From the NCBI RefSeq assembly GCF_000275845.1, contig NW_006766888.1, forward strand, positions 518,622 to 582,621: 64,000 nt of DNA. Direction: 5' to 3'. Numbering within the stretch: position 1 is the stretch's first letter; every line of letters starts with the position of its first letter. The notes below the pieces were generated by a model. That model saw nothing but the letters and a program-made list of their open reading frames with translations, was not told the origin of the DNA and did not search any database. Positions 21,235-33,845 of the stretch are shown in pieces. The translations under genes and the position numbers were made by a program. This DNA is from Dichomitus squalens LYAD-421 SS1 (Eukaryota; Basidiomycota; Agaricomycetes; Polyporales; Polyporaceae).

Positions 21235-22054
21235 CTAGTCCATACGACCCTTGAGCGTGCGCTTGATAACCTTGTCTTTCGTCCTGAGGACCCATTGTCA
21301 GTACTCCATTCCCACCGCAGCAATCGCAGAGCCCGAAGCCGAGGTAGAGCCACTCACAGAACGTACACCTCCGCCCCCCAACCCGAGTACGCGTCCCGGT
21401 CGACCGCGTTCAGCAGCGTCTGCGAGATCGTCTCGAACAAGTCCTCCGGCTCCAGGTCCGGCTCCCACAGGCCCTCCGCCACACCGAACAGCTTGGTGCT
21501 CGCGGTGCCCGCGACGACGAAGTCCTTCGCAAAGTTCAGGCAGCCGATGAGGTCCGTCGCGGCGATGTACGGCTTGTAGCTGCCGTCGTGCGTCTTCTGA
21601 AGCCCGGCCATGACGGGCTCGATGAACCAGGGGCCGAAGCGGCGCTCGTAGAGGGTGGAGGAGACGAGGTGGGCGAAGGTCTCGGGCTCGATCTCGCGTT
21701 CCTCCTTGATGGTGAACATGTTTACACGGTAGCGGAACGTCTCCTTCCTGTGGAGGGGTTCATTCGTTGATCAGGGAGCACTTGGAAGACGAATAGCAAG
21801 ATGACGAACAATGTTGTTACATCTGTCGCAAGTCCGGGAAGACCCAAGAATATTCGGTTGGTCATGGGGAAGATCTAGTGAACGCAAGATATTTGCAGGA
21901 GTGAGTCGTCCGAGTCATACACAGGACTGAAGAAGCGCACCTTCTGAAAGTTGGAGGAGATGCCCAGCGCCTGATTTCCTAGTCGCAGATCGGAGGCAAT
22001 GGCGACACAGTCCTTCCCCACCATGGCGATCACGGAGCCACCGTTATATTCCAT
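21235..22054 (-). CDS. PUP3: 20S proteasome subunit beta type-3 (205 aa)
   Basis: Non-catalytic beta3 subunit of the 20S core particle. Exons 22054-21941, 21874-21810, 21747-21358 and 21283-21235. The spliced protein starts [20 protein letters not shown], without the Thr1 of active beta subunits. It continues with [52 protein letters not shown] and LLNAVDRDA, and ends TLKGRMD. All of these are beta3 hallmarks, and the 205-residue length equals that of yeast Pup3. Two splice points are fixed by the protein: the phase-2 junction in [11 protein letters not shown] (donor GTTCGT) and the last intron, which replaces an early in-frame stop after VYVL. Confidence 0.96.
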
Positions 22055-22627
22055 AATCGACTGCGATGGAAGCCCTTCAGTGAATGCTCTTGAGTCAGTC
22101 CCTCAGCTTACTGACCATGTTGGGCGGGTGTTACGTGGGTAAGAGCTGGGGAAGTGGGCGGAAAGGAGGAAAGGATGGAAAGGAACGCGTAAGTGAGGCT
22201 GCTCGAATGCTTCCTCCATGGACGCGTACGCCGAACGCGTCAGTCGGTCACGCCTCGTCACGCTCGTTACGCGTCCCATTGACGGCTGTCGCGCCGGCCA
22301 CCCGGACGCTCGAAATCTCGCCTCCCGCTTCCCCACCTTGCAGACGATGGTTTACTGCGTGGGTCGGAGATATCGTACCAATATCTCTTTCGATTCATAT
22401 CGATCGCAAATGCGACCTGCATTCTGCTACTGCTCAGTTATCACTCAGCTTCCCGCGCGACAACTTCGACTAGTATGTCTGATCCATCGTAGTACCTCAA
22501 TGCATAAGTAGGCACTCTCCTATGACCAAGTGCGATCCGATGCGATTCCTCCGAGATTTACTCCTACAAACTACATGCAATGCATTCGCTGCTACTGATG
22601 TGCCCCAAACAGAGACATATTCGCTCC
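22055..22627. other. Promoter spacer of the proteasome gene
   Basis: About 570 bp between the PUP3 start and the stop of the upstream minus-strand gene. No additional feature supported. Confidence 0.5.
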
Positions 22628-23049
22628 TCAATCCTTGTTGAGCTCCGCCTGGCGAGCCCTCAACTGCTCTCTGCTCTGAAACATGAGCTCTGTCAGCAAG
22701 AAGACAATAGCACCTGGGCGAAATGCCAACTACCTGGGGCGGCGGGAGATTGTTCGCGATGTGCGCGGGTGGGATGTAAGGATCCCGCGCATGAAATGCG
22801 CCGTACTCGGGGTTGCTGTTCAGGCCACCTCCGGGCTGAGGGGGCTCAAGATCGCGAGGATCGTTCGTTTTCTGTAGACGTGTCCGTATGAGATAATCTA
22901 TTGACTAGTGATGAACAAGGCGAATTGCTTACAGCAGGGTGGGGCTGGATGCTGTAGGTGGGCTGACTGCCCTGGGTTGGGGCAGAATCAGAGTTGGTAT
23001 TGCCCTTGCCGGTGGTCTTCTGCTTAATTTTGTTGACGACGGAGGACAT
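22628..23049 (-). CDS. Small hydrophilic protein, conserved-looking (100 aa)
   Basis: I do not recognise a named family. Three exons (23049-22933, 22871-22734, 22675-22628) join in phase 0 into a 100-residue protein. It starts MSSVVNKIKQKTTGKGNTNS and has a Gln/Ser/Pro-rich middle (PTQGSQPTY). A better-ordered part reads NPEYGAFHARDPYIPP and HIANNLPPPQ. The end is a charged helix-like tail SREQLRARQAELNKD. There is no signal peptide and no membrane segment. The acceptor of exon 3 was chosen because it alone gives an open, helix-forming tail. A TATA-like TATAAG lies about 100 bp upstream (23146-23151, minus). The splice structure and clean coding sequence argue for a real gene. Confidence 0.75.
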
Positions 23050-23511
23050 GGTGTTTGTACGGTGGAGTAGATAGGTATGTGGTACGAGGTATCTGAGGGT
23101 GAGAGTTCTGAGATTGGTGAGGCAAGCCACCGTGGAGAGGAGCCTCTTATATGGCTCAGCCGCAGCCGCAGCGCAGCCCCTCGGCCGGGGGATGACGATC
23201 GAATGGGGCCAGCTGGAGGAGTGGCTGTGGCTGCGCGGGGTCTTTGTCATGACGTCTTCGCTCCTGCAGTCGGTATGTAGTGGCCGGTACTGCCACTTCA
23301 ACAAGACCGTCTCGCTGACTCCATTGATCTCATGGGACTGCGGCTCGCCATAGAACAACCTCCAAGCTCGATAACGAGCATGGCGCACGCATCAATGGGT
23401 CAATAACGATAATGTTTAGACAAGCCGGTTTGGAATTCGTATACAGGCTGCTCAGGGAATAGATACCGTACAAGCGACGTGATAGAAAGTACAACGGGCA
23501 CAACCGTTTGT
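23050..23511. other. Spacer
   Basis: 460 bp holding the promoter of the small 100-residue protein gene and the 3' flank of calmodulin. No gene seen. Confidence 0.5.
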
Positions 23512-24588
<1,077 letters not shown>

Positions 24589-24970
24589 GATGGATATAGG
24601 GCGTAAAGGAAAGAATGCGGTGGATTGGAGGAAGAGTTCGGGTTATGAGGTGCAGGGGACGACGGCGGTGCTTAAAGAGCGTACAGGATGCAATCCATGG
24701 TCCCAACGATCTCTCGGCAATCGCCAGGCCGCTCCAGCGCCTGCACCGGTTGGGTCTTATCTCCCTTCAGCCACAACGCTGTGTGGTACACGAAGGCATG
24801 CATTGCATTCGCGCTATATGGAGACCCAGAAGTATCCACTTCGGTCCTATGGGCACTGCAAGGAACGCGATCCAGTGTAAAGCGAGAATACTTATAAGTA
24901 CGATACAAACGTGCCCGCAAGCGCCTTTCCAGATTCCGGGGCAATGTGGAAAGCAACGAAACGGGCATTA
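24589..24970. other. Spacer
   Basis: 380 bp upstream of calmodulin and downstream of the WASP gene; should contain the calmodulin promoter. No clear TATA box was identified. Confidence 0.45.
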
Positions 24971-26557
24971 CTAGTCCCATTCATCCTCGTCTTCATCGTC
25001 CTCATCGTCATCGCTATCCCTCATCCTCTTGTTACGATCCAGAAGCGCTGCCGCGAGCGCAGCGGTAAGATCCCCGCCTCCGCCTCCACCACCAGACGCC
25101 GCCGGCTCTTCAGGCGGAGGCGGAGATCGCGCCGGGGGCGGCGAGGTGGTATCGCGTCTCTTGAGAATATGAGTGCCGGCACCGCGAATAGACTCCAACA
25201 GAGCGTCACGTCCAGGCGGAGACGCCGGCAAATCCGCTAAAGCACTTGGTCCTCCCCCTGCAGGAGGTGGAGGCGGCGGTGGAGGTGGGGGGGCACCTCC
25301 CCCAGTAGGAGGCGGAGGTGGGGGCGGAGGTGGGGGCGGAGCCCCGCCACCCACAGGAGGTGGGGGTGGTGGGGGTGGTGGGGTAGGGGGAGGTGGCGCG
25401 CCTCCTGAGGCAGAAGGCGGTGGTGGTGGCGGAGGCGGAGGCGGAGGCGGAGGCGGCACTGCACCGCCTGCACGACCAGGAGGAGGCGGGGGTGGGGGAG
25501 GTGCAGCAGAGGGCCGCGCGGGTGGGGCTGGAGGTGGGGGCGGTCCACTCTTCGGACGAGCAGGGGGCGCAGGAGGCGGTACCGGAGCAGCGCGAACAGG
25601 AGGTGCGGGGGGCGGCGACGGCTGTCGGGGCGCGGGTGGCGGAACGCTGCGAGGCGGAGGGCGGGATGGAGGCGCAGGCGGAGGCGAAGGGGGCGACGGC
25701 TCCGGGGCGTGGGCTGTGCGTCGAGGAGCAGGTGGTGGAGGCGGCTTCTTCTTCGCAGAGCCGGGAGCAGCGGCATTCTTTGCCTCTGATTTCTGCGCGT
25801 CACGCACGAAGTCCTTTATGAAGTCCATGTTCTGCTCTAGCACTTCGCGAGACACGCCTTGCCCTTCGAGGTTCGATAAGAATGCCTCCCATGAAGGATC
25901 CACGTTTGTGGAAGTGAACCCCTTCTCCGAGTCGTAGCCCATGTGCGCAACATGCTTGAATGAACCCGCGGTGGGGCCGGAGATCATCGACTTGTCGATT
26001 TTGCCCTTGCCCGGTTTCGACCCCTTCTTCTTGGTCGTACCAGACTTAGATTTGACTGATACTCGTGATCAGGGACAGAAGTGGTAGAAGCAGGGGGTCC
26101 ATACCTGTCCCACTCTTTCTCGTCGTCACCTTCTTGTAAAACGTTTTGGCCTCGCTCTCATCGGAGAACACGATACCTATCATGCATTCCTTTCGTGATC
26201 CATGCACATCAGTACGCGAGCATGCTGCATCAATGAATACTGCGCGCCACTCACGTCTCCAGCGAAAGAATGGAAGAACGGCCTATCCTGAAAGTACTCG
26301 AACCCCTCATAGAGCTCATGTTCCCAGATGATACCGCGTGTGCCGGTGAGATCCACGAGCTTGAGGTTGTACACGCCCTGCTGGTCCCTCACGAAGGCAA
26401 GCGCACCCTGGAGCCCAGTATACGACCACTCATTAGGGTTCGGGTGAGCGTAATATATGCGAGCGAGCGCCGCTGTGAGGATCTTGTTGGCCGGGGAATT
26501 AACGGCAGCCTTGACTTTCGTCTTCTCATCGTTGGATAGCGTTGATTGAGCAGGCAT
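24971..26557 (-). CDS. LAS17: WASP / Las17-type actin nucleation-promoting factor (490 aa)
   Basis: Activator of the Arp2/3 complex, acting at endocytic patches and hyphal tips. Exons 26557-26255, 26189-26105 and 26055-24971. Residues 1 to about 125 form a WH1/EVH1 domain (ALARIYYAHPNPNEWSYTG, then GIIWEHELYEGFEYFQDRPF and GIVFSDESEAKTFYKKV). A basic KKKGSKPGKGK patch precedes a CRIB-like Cdc42/Rac-binding motif at about 154-169 (ISGP...FKHVAHMG). A long polyproline region follows, for profilin and SH3 partners. The C-terminal VCA part starts with GRDALLESIRGAG at about 411 and ends in an acidic tail with a penultimate Trp (DEDEWD). Having a CRIB motif, it is more like animal WASP than S. cerevisiae Las17. 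The exon 3 acceptor has an in-frame alternative 6 nt away. Confidence 0.92.
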
Positions 26558-27075
26558 GGCGTAAGGGGCGATATGAAGGGTAGTGAGATGTGTAAGGGGA
26601 AGCTCTGGTATAAGGAGCGCATAAGGAGCGCAGACGGACTGCGCTCCTTGTCACTGCACAGGACCAAGTTGCAGATGTCAGACCCGCAGCAGTGACGCGC
26701 GGATGGGAAACGCCTGTGATAACTTAAATAACCTCTCGGGCATCTTATCTCAAAATCCCTTTTCGCCGCCCTTCACCTCTTCGTACCAGCTCGAGCTGGT
26801 TCACTCCCTCAAACGGCGGAAGAACGATAGCAGGCTGTCTCAAATGCATTCAGACTTGTCTGGACAGGTGCACTACAGTGAGGGCGACCGTATGCAGCGA
26901 TGCGCCGAGTGGGACTTCGCTTGCAGACCCATGCGTGTGATATGCAAGAAAGCACGTTCTAGAATACACATACACAGCGAAAGCGAGAGAGCCAGCCAGA
27001 CAGCGACAGCGACAGCGGTTGTGCAGCACCAGTGGTACATAGGACTGATAGCGAATCACAGCAAAGTGAATGCAG
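26558..27075. other. Spacer
   Basis: About 520 bp between the WASP start and the 3' end of the peroxiredoxin gene; promoter and 3' UTR only. Confidence 0.5.
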
Positions 27076-28110
27076 TCATGAGCTTAGGCTTTTGACGAAC
27101 TCCAAGGCGAGCTTGGGGCTTTTCATCCACAGTTCCATCAGCGACTTTGAGCCCTATGATGTTGGATGAGCGAACGTACCTGTCGGCGGGCTTCACAGGA
27201 ATCTTCTTATCGAGTAGCTTGCCGCCCTTTTCAAAGATGAAGTGACTCCGCTTCGTCTTGCCTCCCTCCCCCGCGCCCAGAGCGGTGATGAGCACGCGCT
27301 TCGGGTCAGACAGTAATGGATAAGGCAGGTTTTTCTATACGGTGGCACCTCTCTCAAAAAAACAGGTACAAGAGGGAGCCCAATGACCAGCTGACCTTGG
27401 TCTGCCACTTTGTTTGAGCAGCAGGCTTGTCCGCGCTCAAGCAGTACACGTCGAAGCCCGACGACGTGAAGTCAGGGTATATATCGCGGAATCCGCAAGC
27501 CTGTTGTGTGCAACCAGCTGGATAGCATTTGCGAGGCATGTGGGATTAAATCACCAGTATGCCCTCCTCAAGTGGTTAACGTACGGGTATCAGCCTTAGG
27601 CACCAGGAAGACCACGATGCCCTTCTCAGCGGCCAGAGTGGCCACGTCCACGTCTTCATCCTTCTCGTTTTTCAGCGTGTAAGAAGGCAAGACGTCCCCG
27701 ATATCAATGGGCTGGAGAGCCGTATTTTCTTGAATGTGCCCCAGAGCACTGTCAGCAGGAGGCGTTTGCGTAGTACACACGAGAAAATCACCTTCCGGCG
27801 CATCCTCACCGCCCTCTTCCTCGGCAGGCTTCTCAGCCTTGCTCTGCAATCCATGAACACGTTAACACATCTTCCACCCTCTCAAAAAGCCCCAGAAGTG
27901 TGAGATCAGCTGCAAACTCACCTTCTTTACGGCGGGCGCGTCCTCCCCGCCCTCGTCGTCCTCAGCATGGGCGGTCCTTTTCTTCGTCTTCGGCGCCGCA
28001 GCCTTCTTCGCCGGCTTCTCGACAGGCTCCAGCTTGGGCTGGGCAGAGATCCGCGAGGACCTCCTCGCGGGCTCAACTGTCTCCGTGGATGCCTTCGCGC
28101 GCGGGGCCAT
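27076..28110 (-). CDS. DOT5: Bcp/Dot5-type peroxiredoxin, nuclear-type (about 255 aa)
   Basis: Thiol peroxidase that reduces hydroperoxides using thioredoxin. Exons 28110-27922, 27843-27585, 27517-27396, 27334-27180 and 27118-27076. The N-terminal 90 residues are Lys/Ala/Glu-rich and basic-acidic (ARRSSR, KPAKKAAAPKTKKR), resembling the nuclear-targeting tail of yeast Dot5. The AhpC/TSA domain follows: GDVLPSYTLKNEKDEDVDV, FLVPKADTPGCTQQACGFRD and YPLLSDPKRVLITALG. The peroxidatic Cys is about C152 and a second Cys at about 157 sits in the CxxxxC arrangement used as resolving Cys in many Bcp proteins. The DTPGCT motif is rebuilt only by splicing. Exon 2 contains a 48-nt in-frame segment that could itself be an intron. 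Confidence 0.9.
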
Positions 28111-28839
28111 TCCGTCGGACTTGGGTGGAGACGGTCGTGGTGGTGCGAAAGAAAGCTGGGGGGTGCCTGGGTATCGTCTAAATGGCCCAACGGCCTCGGT
28201 AGTCCCCCGTTGATTACATACCGGCCATGGTTAGCGTGCTTCGCGCCTTGCGCCGTTACCTGGACCCCGTGAACATCTGCTGACGCCATGTGGCTGATAA
28301 CTCGTGTGTCTGGCACAGGCGCATCGAGATTGTATGTCGGGTAGATGAAGGGAGTCTCAGTGAAGCCGAGGCGCGAGTATCGTGCCACAGCCAACTTCTT
28401 GAGGTTCTCGTCTACTACCCGTGTTATTCTATCTCTCAAGCTGCCCTAATGGCAGCACCGTCGATCACACCGTGTACTTCTGTTGTGTACGTACGATTTC
28501 TTCGAGGGAAAGAACGTTGGTATTCCACGATAGCGAGCTATATATTAATAACTACAATCTGCAGGTACAACAGGCACGGCGGAGTAGACAACACATCGAC
28601 GCCGGGGCTGCTGCAGGAAGCAGACATGGTAATCTATGGTAGGATGTAGAGATCGCATCATGTGAGACATATGCAAATGTGTCCGGAAAGATGCTGGGGA
28701 ATCTTGAGTCCTCGCGTATCCAACAGTGTAGGTGCGTGAATGTTCATGTGGACTAGCGAGCACGTGTCAACACAATCCAATGTCCTATCAGACCGCGTCA
28801 GCTTCCGAAAGCTCTGCTCAAAGTTGACAGTCCTCACCT
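28111..28839. other. Spacer
   Basis: 730 bp between the peroxiredoxin promoter side and the 3' end of the LRR gene. A 170-codon minus-strand frame overlapping the peroxiredoxin start was considered and not accepted. No feature supported. Confidence 0.45.
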
Positions 28840-31800
28840 TCACGTAGTTGGTTCAGGAGCCTCCTGGATGGAGCTAGATATGGAACTGGTAGATGACCTG
28901 CGACCGAGAAGAGGCAGCTTTGCTGCTGATGGCGAGATTGGGCTTGCCGTGACGGAACCAGGCAGACTGCGTGCGTTGTCAACAGGCGACACGACGCTCT
29001 GGCCGTCTATCGAGGGCGTCGACGATGACGAGCGCGAACGACGGATGTACGGCCGCGGTGGAGGCTTCTTCGGTTCCTCAAGTGGTGAGATGGGCTTGTC
29101 GAGAGGCGGAGGAACCTCGGCACCGTATTCGTCCACCATTCGAGGAGGTGGCCGTTCCACCATAGCCTCCAGCAGCTGTGTGCAATCGTTGTCATGAGCG
29201 TCACCCCGAAGGTCGACGATTCGATCAAGCGCACCTCCTTCCTGAGTTCCTCACTATCGTACTCGCCTTCCATATCTTCAGTCGTTAGGAGTACAGCTCC
29301 TTTTCTGAAGACCTCCCCCTCCTCTTCTACCAGCCTCCTCGAGCTGCCAAAGTGGTGAGCAAGCACGCTCAAGGTGAACTTAGTGATGCTTACAGGTCCG
29401 TCGGAGACACAAGTTCCTCAGGATCCGCCGTCAGTGGGGGCGTCCCCCCCTCTTCGTCGTCCGACTCCGTGATCAAGAACGTTGGACTAAGGACGCTTTC
29501 CACCGGCTCCGGTTCTGGCTCGGCTCTACGCTTACCCTTGTCGAGACGCGGTGTGATAGGCTCGTCATCAGACGGCGGCTCGAGCTCCTGTGCACTCGAG
29601 GCGCTTCCCTCTGGTGTGTGACCGGTATGGCCGTTGCCCACAGCGTCGCCGTTGCTAGGCTGAATCTCGACTCCCTGAAGCTTGAGGCCTTCAGGCTTGG
29701 GCTCCAGTCGGCCGAGGAGATTCATCAGCTCGTCGTTCAATGTGAGCAAGGACTCGAGTCGAGCGGAATCCGTCGTCCTCTCAATCGCGGACACGATGGA
29801 CCTCATCATCTCCCGAGTCGTCTGCAGTAGCTCGGCATCAGGGCCTTCGATCGACAACAGAGGCGCGGACGACGACGAAGACGATGGTGTACGGGCGAGT
29901 AGGTCTTCGAGCTCGGTCTTCCGCGTACGAGCCTGAAGCACAAGGTCGGCCTCGGTCTGTTCCGTGGGAGGGGAAGGGATGTCAGTCGGGTCCCGGGAAC
30001 TGAGGAGGGAAGAGGTGTCAATCTGCCCCTCAACCTTTTTCTTGTCGTCCTCGCGAATGGATTTCGCCAGCTCGCTCTGCTCGAGCATACCCCAGACGCC
30101 CTTGGCCTCGCCTCTCCCCCCCGTCCCAGCTTGAGAGGCCTTCTCAGCCTCCTCAGTGTTCCGTACGCACGACTCGAGGATGTCGCGACACATTCTGGCC
30201 TTTGCTATCAGTATTGCCCAGGGCGTCAATATCGCTGCACTGCTCACCTGGCCATTCCTTCGTCTCCTGGAGGTATGTTCAGATCCAAGCACCGCATCAC
30301 GTGGTTGGCCCTAAGGCCTGAGCTCAGAGCCATAACACCCGCGAGGTCCAGGTTGTTCATCGTGAGGTCCAAATGCAGCAATGAAGCAGACTCCGGCAAG
30401 AACTCTGCCAACGCGATGGCACCTGCGGACGTCATTGACGTTGAGGAAAGGAATAATCGCTTGAGCGCGTTGTTGAGAGTGAACGCTGTTCTGAGGGATT
30501 GGATCTGGGAAAAGTTATGAGAAACGAAGAGGAATATCGTCCGTGCAACTCACCCCCTCCAAGCCCGGGCCACAACAAGGGTTCTTACTCAAATCTAGCG
30601 TCTCCAAGCAAGAATTGTATTTCTATACGAAAGGACCGCATGAGCTCGGACGGATGAAATAGCGGGGTGTGAAATTGACGCACCAACGCCTCAGCAACCG
30701 CAACAAGACCCTGAACATCGAGTTTGTTCTCGCTCAGATTGAGCACCTTGAGGGTCCGATTGCGCTTCAAAACTTGAGCAATGTAAGTGATGCCGGTTCT
30801 GATGTCATTGCCCTTCAGGTCAAGCGTTTGCAGCGCGCCAAGCCTCGGCAGATTGTCCAAAGCTCGGACTTGCTCGAGAAGTGCTGCGCTTGGTCCATGT
30901 TTCAGTGGAGCCTCAAGCGTCCGCCCGTTAGTACTCGCCGGATGCGATGGTGGCGGAGGCACCGGATGCCGCGCGATGACACCACCCTGGGCAGAAGATG
31001 CGATGATGGGTATTGGCTTTCCGGAGGGCGATAAAGGGTTCGTGTTGCCGGGAGTAGGCACGGCGGCGGCGGCTCCGCGTCGGGCTCGAGGTATATATGG
31101 AGTGTACGTGGTTTGTGGGGCAGTCGCCGGATGTCGAGGTGGAGGCAAGATGGGGCCAGGCTTGGGAGGTGCGGCGGGCGTTCCGTTGGGGATTGTTAGC
31201 CCAGGGAGCGAGCGCGTCTGAGTTGTTGGTGTCGGCGGAGGAGAGTTGAACGGAGAGAAGCTGGATGTAGATGTCGCTGGTGAGGGCGGAGTTGAACCAT
31301 TTTCATTCGTAGAGGGAAACCGATCGGGATAGTCCTTGATCATAAGAGCGATTGCGACGGCACCTGTCGCACTAATACGGTTGTGTCGTAGGGAGATGTT
31401 TCGCAGAGACGACTTTCGCACGGAATGCGCTGGGCGGGGGATTTAGTAGACGCGAAATTCCCGTTAGGAACAAACTCACCCAGCGCATCCAGTGCTTGCG
31501 GTTTGAGTTGACAGTCATCCAGACGTAATGAAACCAGACCAGGAGTAGGCGCTTCCGGCAGCGCCGCGGCGATATACTCGATGGACTTCTTGTCCAATGC
31601 ATTCTGTGATAGATCCAAGAATTGCAAAGTCTTGGCCTGCACGCAGGATGAGCTGAAATGATGCATGAGGACCGGTACATTGCGCACCTTGGTGACATAT
31701 GCGCCAATAAGTCGGAATGCAGGCGCCTTCAGTCGTCTATTCGAAGAGACAGACAAGAAGGTGAGCGTGCCAGGAATGAGCAACGAGTGGAGGATTGGTT

Positions 31801-32513
31801 TCAGAATCTATGGTACAACACCGTCAAGGCAAGCTGCGCCAGACGGATCACAAGCATTCACTCACGATGTCGTCCAAGTCGCATTCCTTGAATACCAACT
31901 TGCGTAGCCCCCATTCGATGGTGAACACGTCAGACAACACCGACGCGACGCCAAGGTTGAGTTGAATGCCCGAGAAGTCGATTGTGCGTGGGTGTGTGCT
32001 AGCAGCGCGCTGAGGAATGATGCACGGTGGTTAGGTGACGCTGTAGCAGGACGTACAGATACATACTTTGAATGCCGCGGAGATAGCAGGGTCGGGTGCC
32101 TCTTCCCGACCGACGCAGCACTCCCGGTAGAACGCTTCCACCTTCTCCATAGTCCACCAATCGTCGCCCTGGGACGAGTCGGTGGAGATGCTGTTCCCTC
32201 GAACGATACGTTTTCTCCGTTCAAGTTCACGTTCCTCAATGGACTTCTTCTCCTCCTTGAGCGTCGGAGTTGACGGAGGGTTCGCCGCCAGGATGGGGTA
32301 AACCGTTGTCATCTCGGGAAGTATGAAATGTGCCCGTTTCAGTGTGCTGGTCTCATCGTTGGTCGCGGAGGGCTGTTGGGTCTGAGTCGGGAGGAGCTTG
32401 GAGAGTCGCGCGAGGGAAAAGAACGACTGTTGGGGAGGCGGAGGGCGCTTCAAGATCGACTTGCCAGGGGTCGGAATAGTCACTGCGGAGGACGACGCTG
32501 ATGGCGACAACAT
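28840..32513 (-). CDS. PPP1R37-like leucine-rich-repeat protein (about 1061 aa)
   Basis: Putative regulatory subunit of protein phosphatase 1. Ten exons: 32513-32067, 32009-31866, 31807-31688, 31636-31480, 31429-30684, 30622-30554, 30504-30248, 30194-29394, 29343-29235 and 29175-28840; all phases close. The N-terminus has SILKRPPPPQ and KRAHFILPE, an RVxF-like PP1-docking candidate, then a charged helix and WWTMEKVEAFYRECC. LRRs of the ribonuclease-inhibitor type follow: LQFLDLSQNALDKKSIEYI, LRNISLRHNRIS, LKVLNLSENKLDVQGL and LHLDLTMNNLDLAGVMAL. The LRR section ending RCLDLNIPPGDEG then DILESCVRNTEEA matches the end of the PPP1R37 LRR block in layout. A Pro/Thr-rich insert of about 130 residues interrupts the LRRs, and a 350-residue Ser/Pro/Glu tail follows. 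The insert and tail make it longer than animal relatives. Confidence 0.82.
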
Positions 32514-33845
32514 AGCTGCATCTCAGACGATGAAGGGCGACGTGCTGGGGGTCGAGAACGATGAGGCGAGCGACGACCGATTGGCGGAAAGAGTGATCTG
32601 ACCCGCCATACTGATTTGATCAAGCTCATTACTCTAGTAAGTGGGGCAATTTAGCTAGGGCTTAGTCCAGATAACAAACTATCAAGGGCAATCAAAAATA
32701 CAATTAATAGGAAGTCTATCCGGGGCTAACAGTGTGATTCAGACCCATTTTTACGGACCGTATCACCCAATTAGACGATTCATGTGAACTGAATCCACGT
32801 GGTGCGGCTTCTTCCAGGTACATTCAGGCTTCCCGATCCATGCAGCTCGACTCAACGCCACACGTCGATGATGGTCCTCTTTCACCGGCATGCAACCTGG
32901 TGAGTGCAGTAGGCGTCGTATCTTGCACACGACATCCCGTTAATGATGCGGTATTCTACAGAACTGATCGTGCTTTGCGTTGTGATGTGAATCAGCAGCG
33001 CGCCCTGCGCGCACATTTCCTGTGCAATCTATTTGTCTTGTCTCTTGGGAGCTCAACCTATCTCTGCGGGAATGGATACTGTGACTATGGTATCCTGTAC
33101 ATACAGAATGTTATAATATGCTCATAGACAAAGTAGCAGCAGATGAACTTACTTTGTTGCACTGGGAGCCTTGCATCACCACGACTGACTATGCCGGGGC
33201 TCCTAGCTTCATAGCTTCCGTCTCTGGCCCATGAATGGCGCAAATGAGGCTGTTCCGAGCACGCGCATGACCCTGAAGACATGCGTTGCCTCGTTTGGTG
33301 CACACAGGCTCGTCAAGGCCAGTGAAGCTATGTGCCAGGGGCGTCATCAACTGAGTTCCTGCTGGTGGCTGCCCTTTGGGCCATCCTCGCTGCCGGTCCA
33401 TCGGGATTGTCCACATTCCTAGGTCCACTTGCCATGATCATACCCGACTCCAATTGCAGCCCCAAGTCATGGTGTACCCAAGTAACACCGGACGTCCGGA
33501 AACCGGTGGTCTACTCCCCGACCCATAAAGCCAATGTCGAGTCCGCCCCCGGCTACTCCGGCATTCTAGCGCGACTATCTAAATAGATGATGATATCGCA
33601 CCACCGCTTAGCCCATCCCTTGTTCTGTAGAACACTCGTGGTGTATGGTCGTCCGGTGCTGCAGCGTGGTCCGATGCATCACGGAGAAGATAGACTGAAA
33701 TACGTCATTACATAGAATACTTGTTCAAATGATATCAATAGCGAAGGAGACCGGGGTCTCGTGGTCCTGCCACGACGGTGAGGGTAGTAAACAACGACAG
33801 CGGTAAGATACGGATACATACGACTAAGATGAGCAGTACAAGAGA
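32514..33845. other. 1.3-kb spacer
   Basis: AT-richer than its neighbours near 32.6-32.8 kb. Contains one weak hydrophobin-like relic (listed separately at 33.3 kb). No intact gene supported. Confidence 0.45.
33336..33590 (+). pseudogene. Possible hydrophobin relic, weak
   Basis: One open frame reads FLLVAALWAILAAGPSG, like a signal peptide, then NCSPKSWCTQV in the place of the C1-CC motif and ESAPGYSGILARL, which resembles ASDPAFSGILGLL of the intact hydrophobins. It then hits a stop and no CSPI, VCC or GGLIS block follows. The resemblance is suggestive but could be chance. Confidence 0.3.

Noticed and set aside
25173..25937. 254-codon Gly-rich plus-strand frame
   Set aside because: It is the antisense of the polyproline region of the WASP gene; proline codons read as glycine on the other strand.
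27927..28439. 170-codon minus-strand frame overlapping the peroxiredoxin start
   Set aside because: It runs out of frame into the first peroxiredoxin exon, whose protein is clear, and the upstream part has no recognisable domain.
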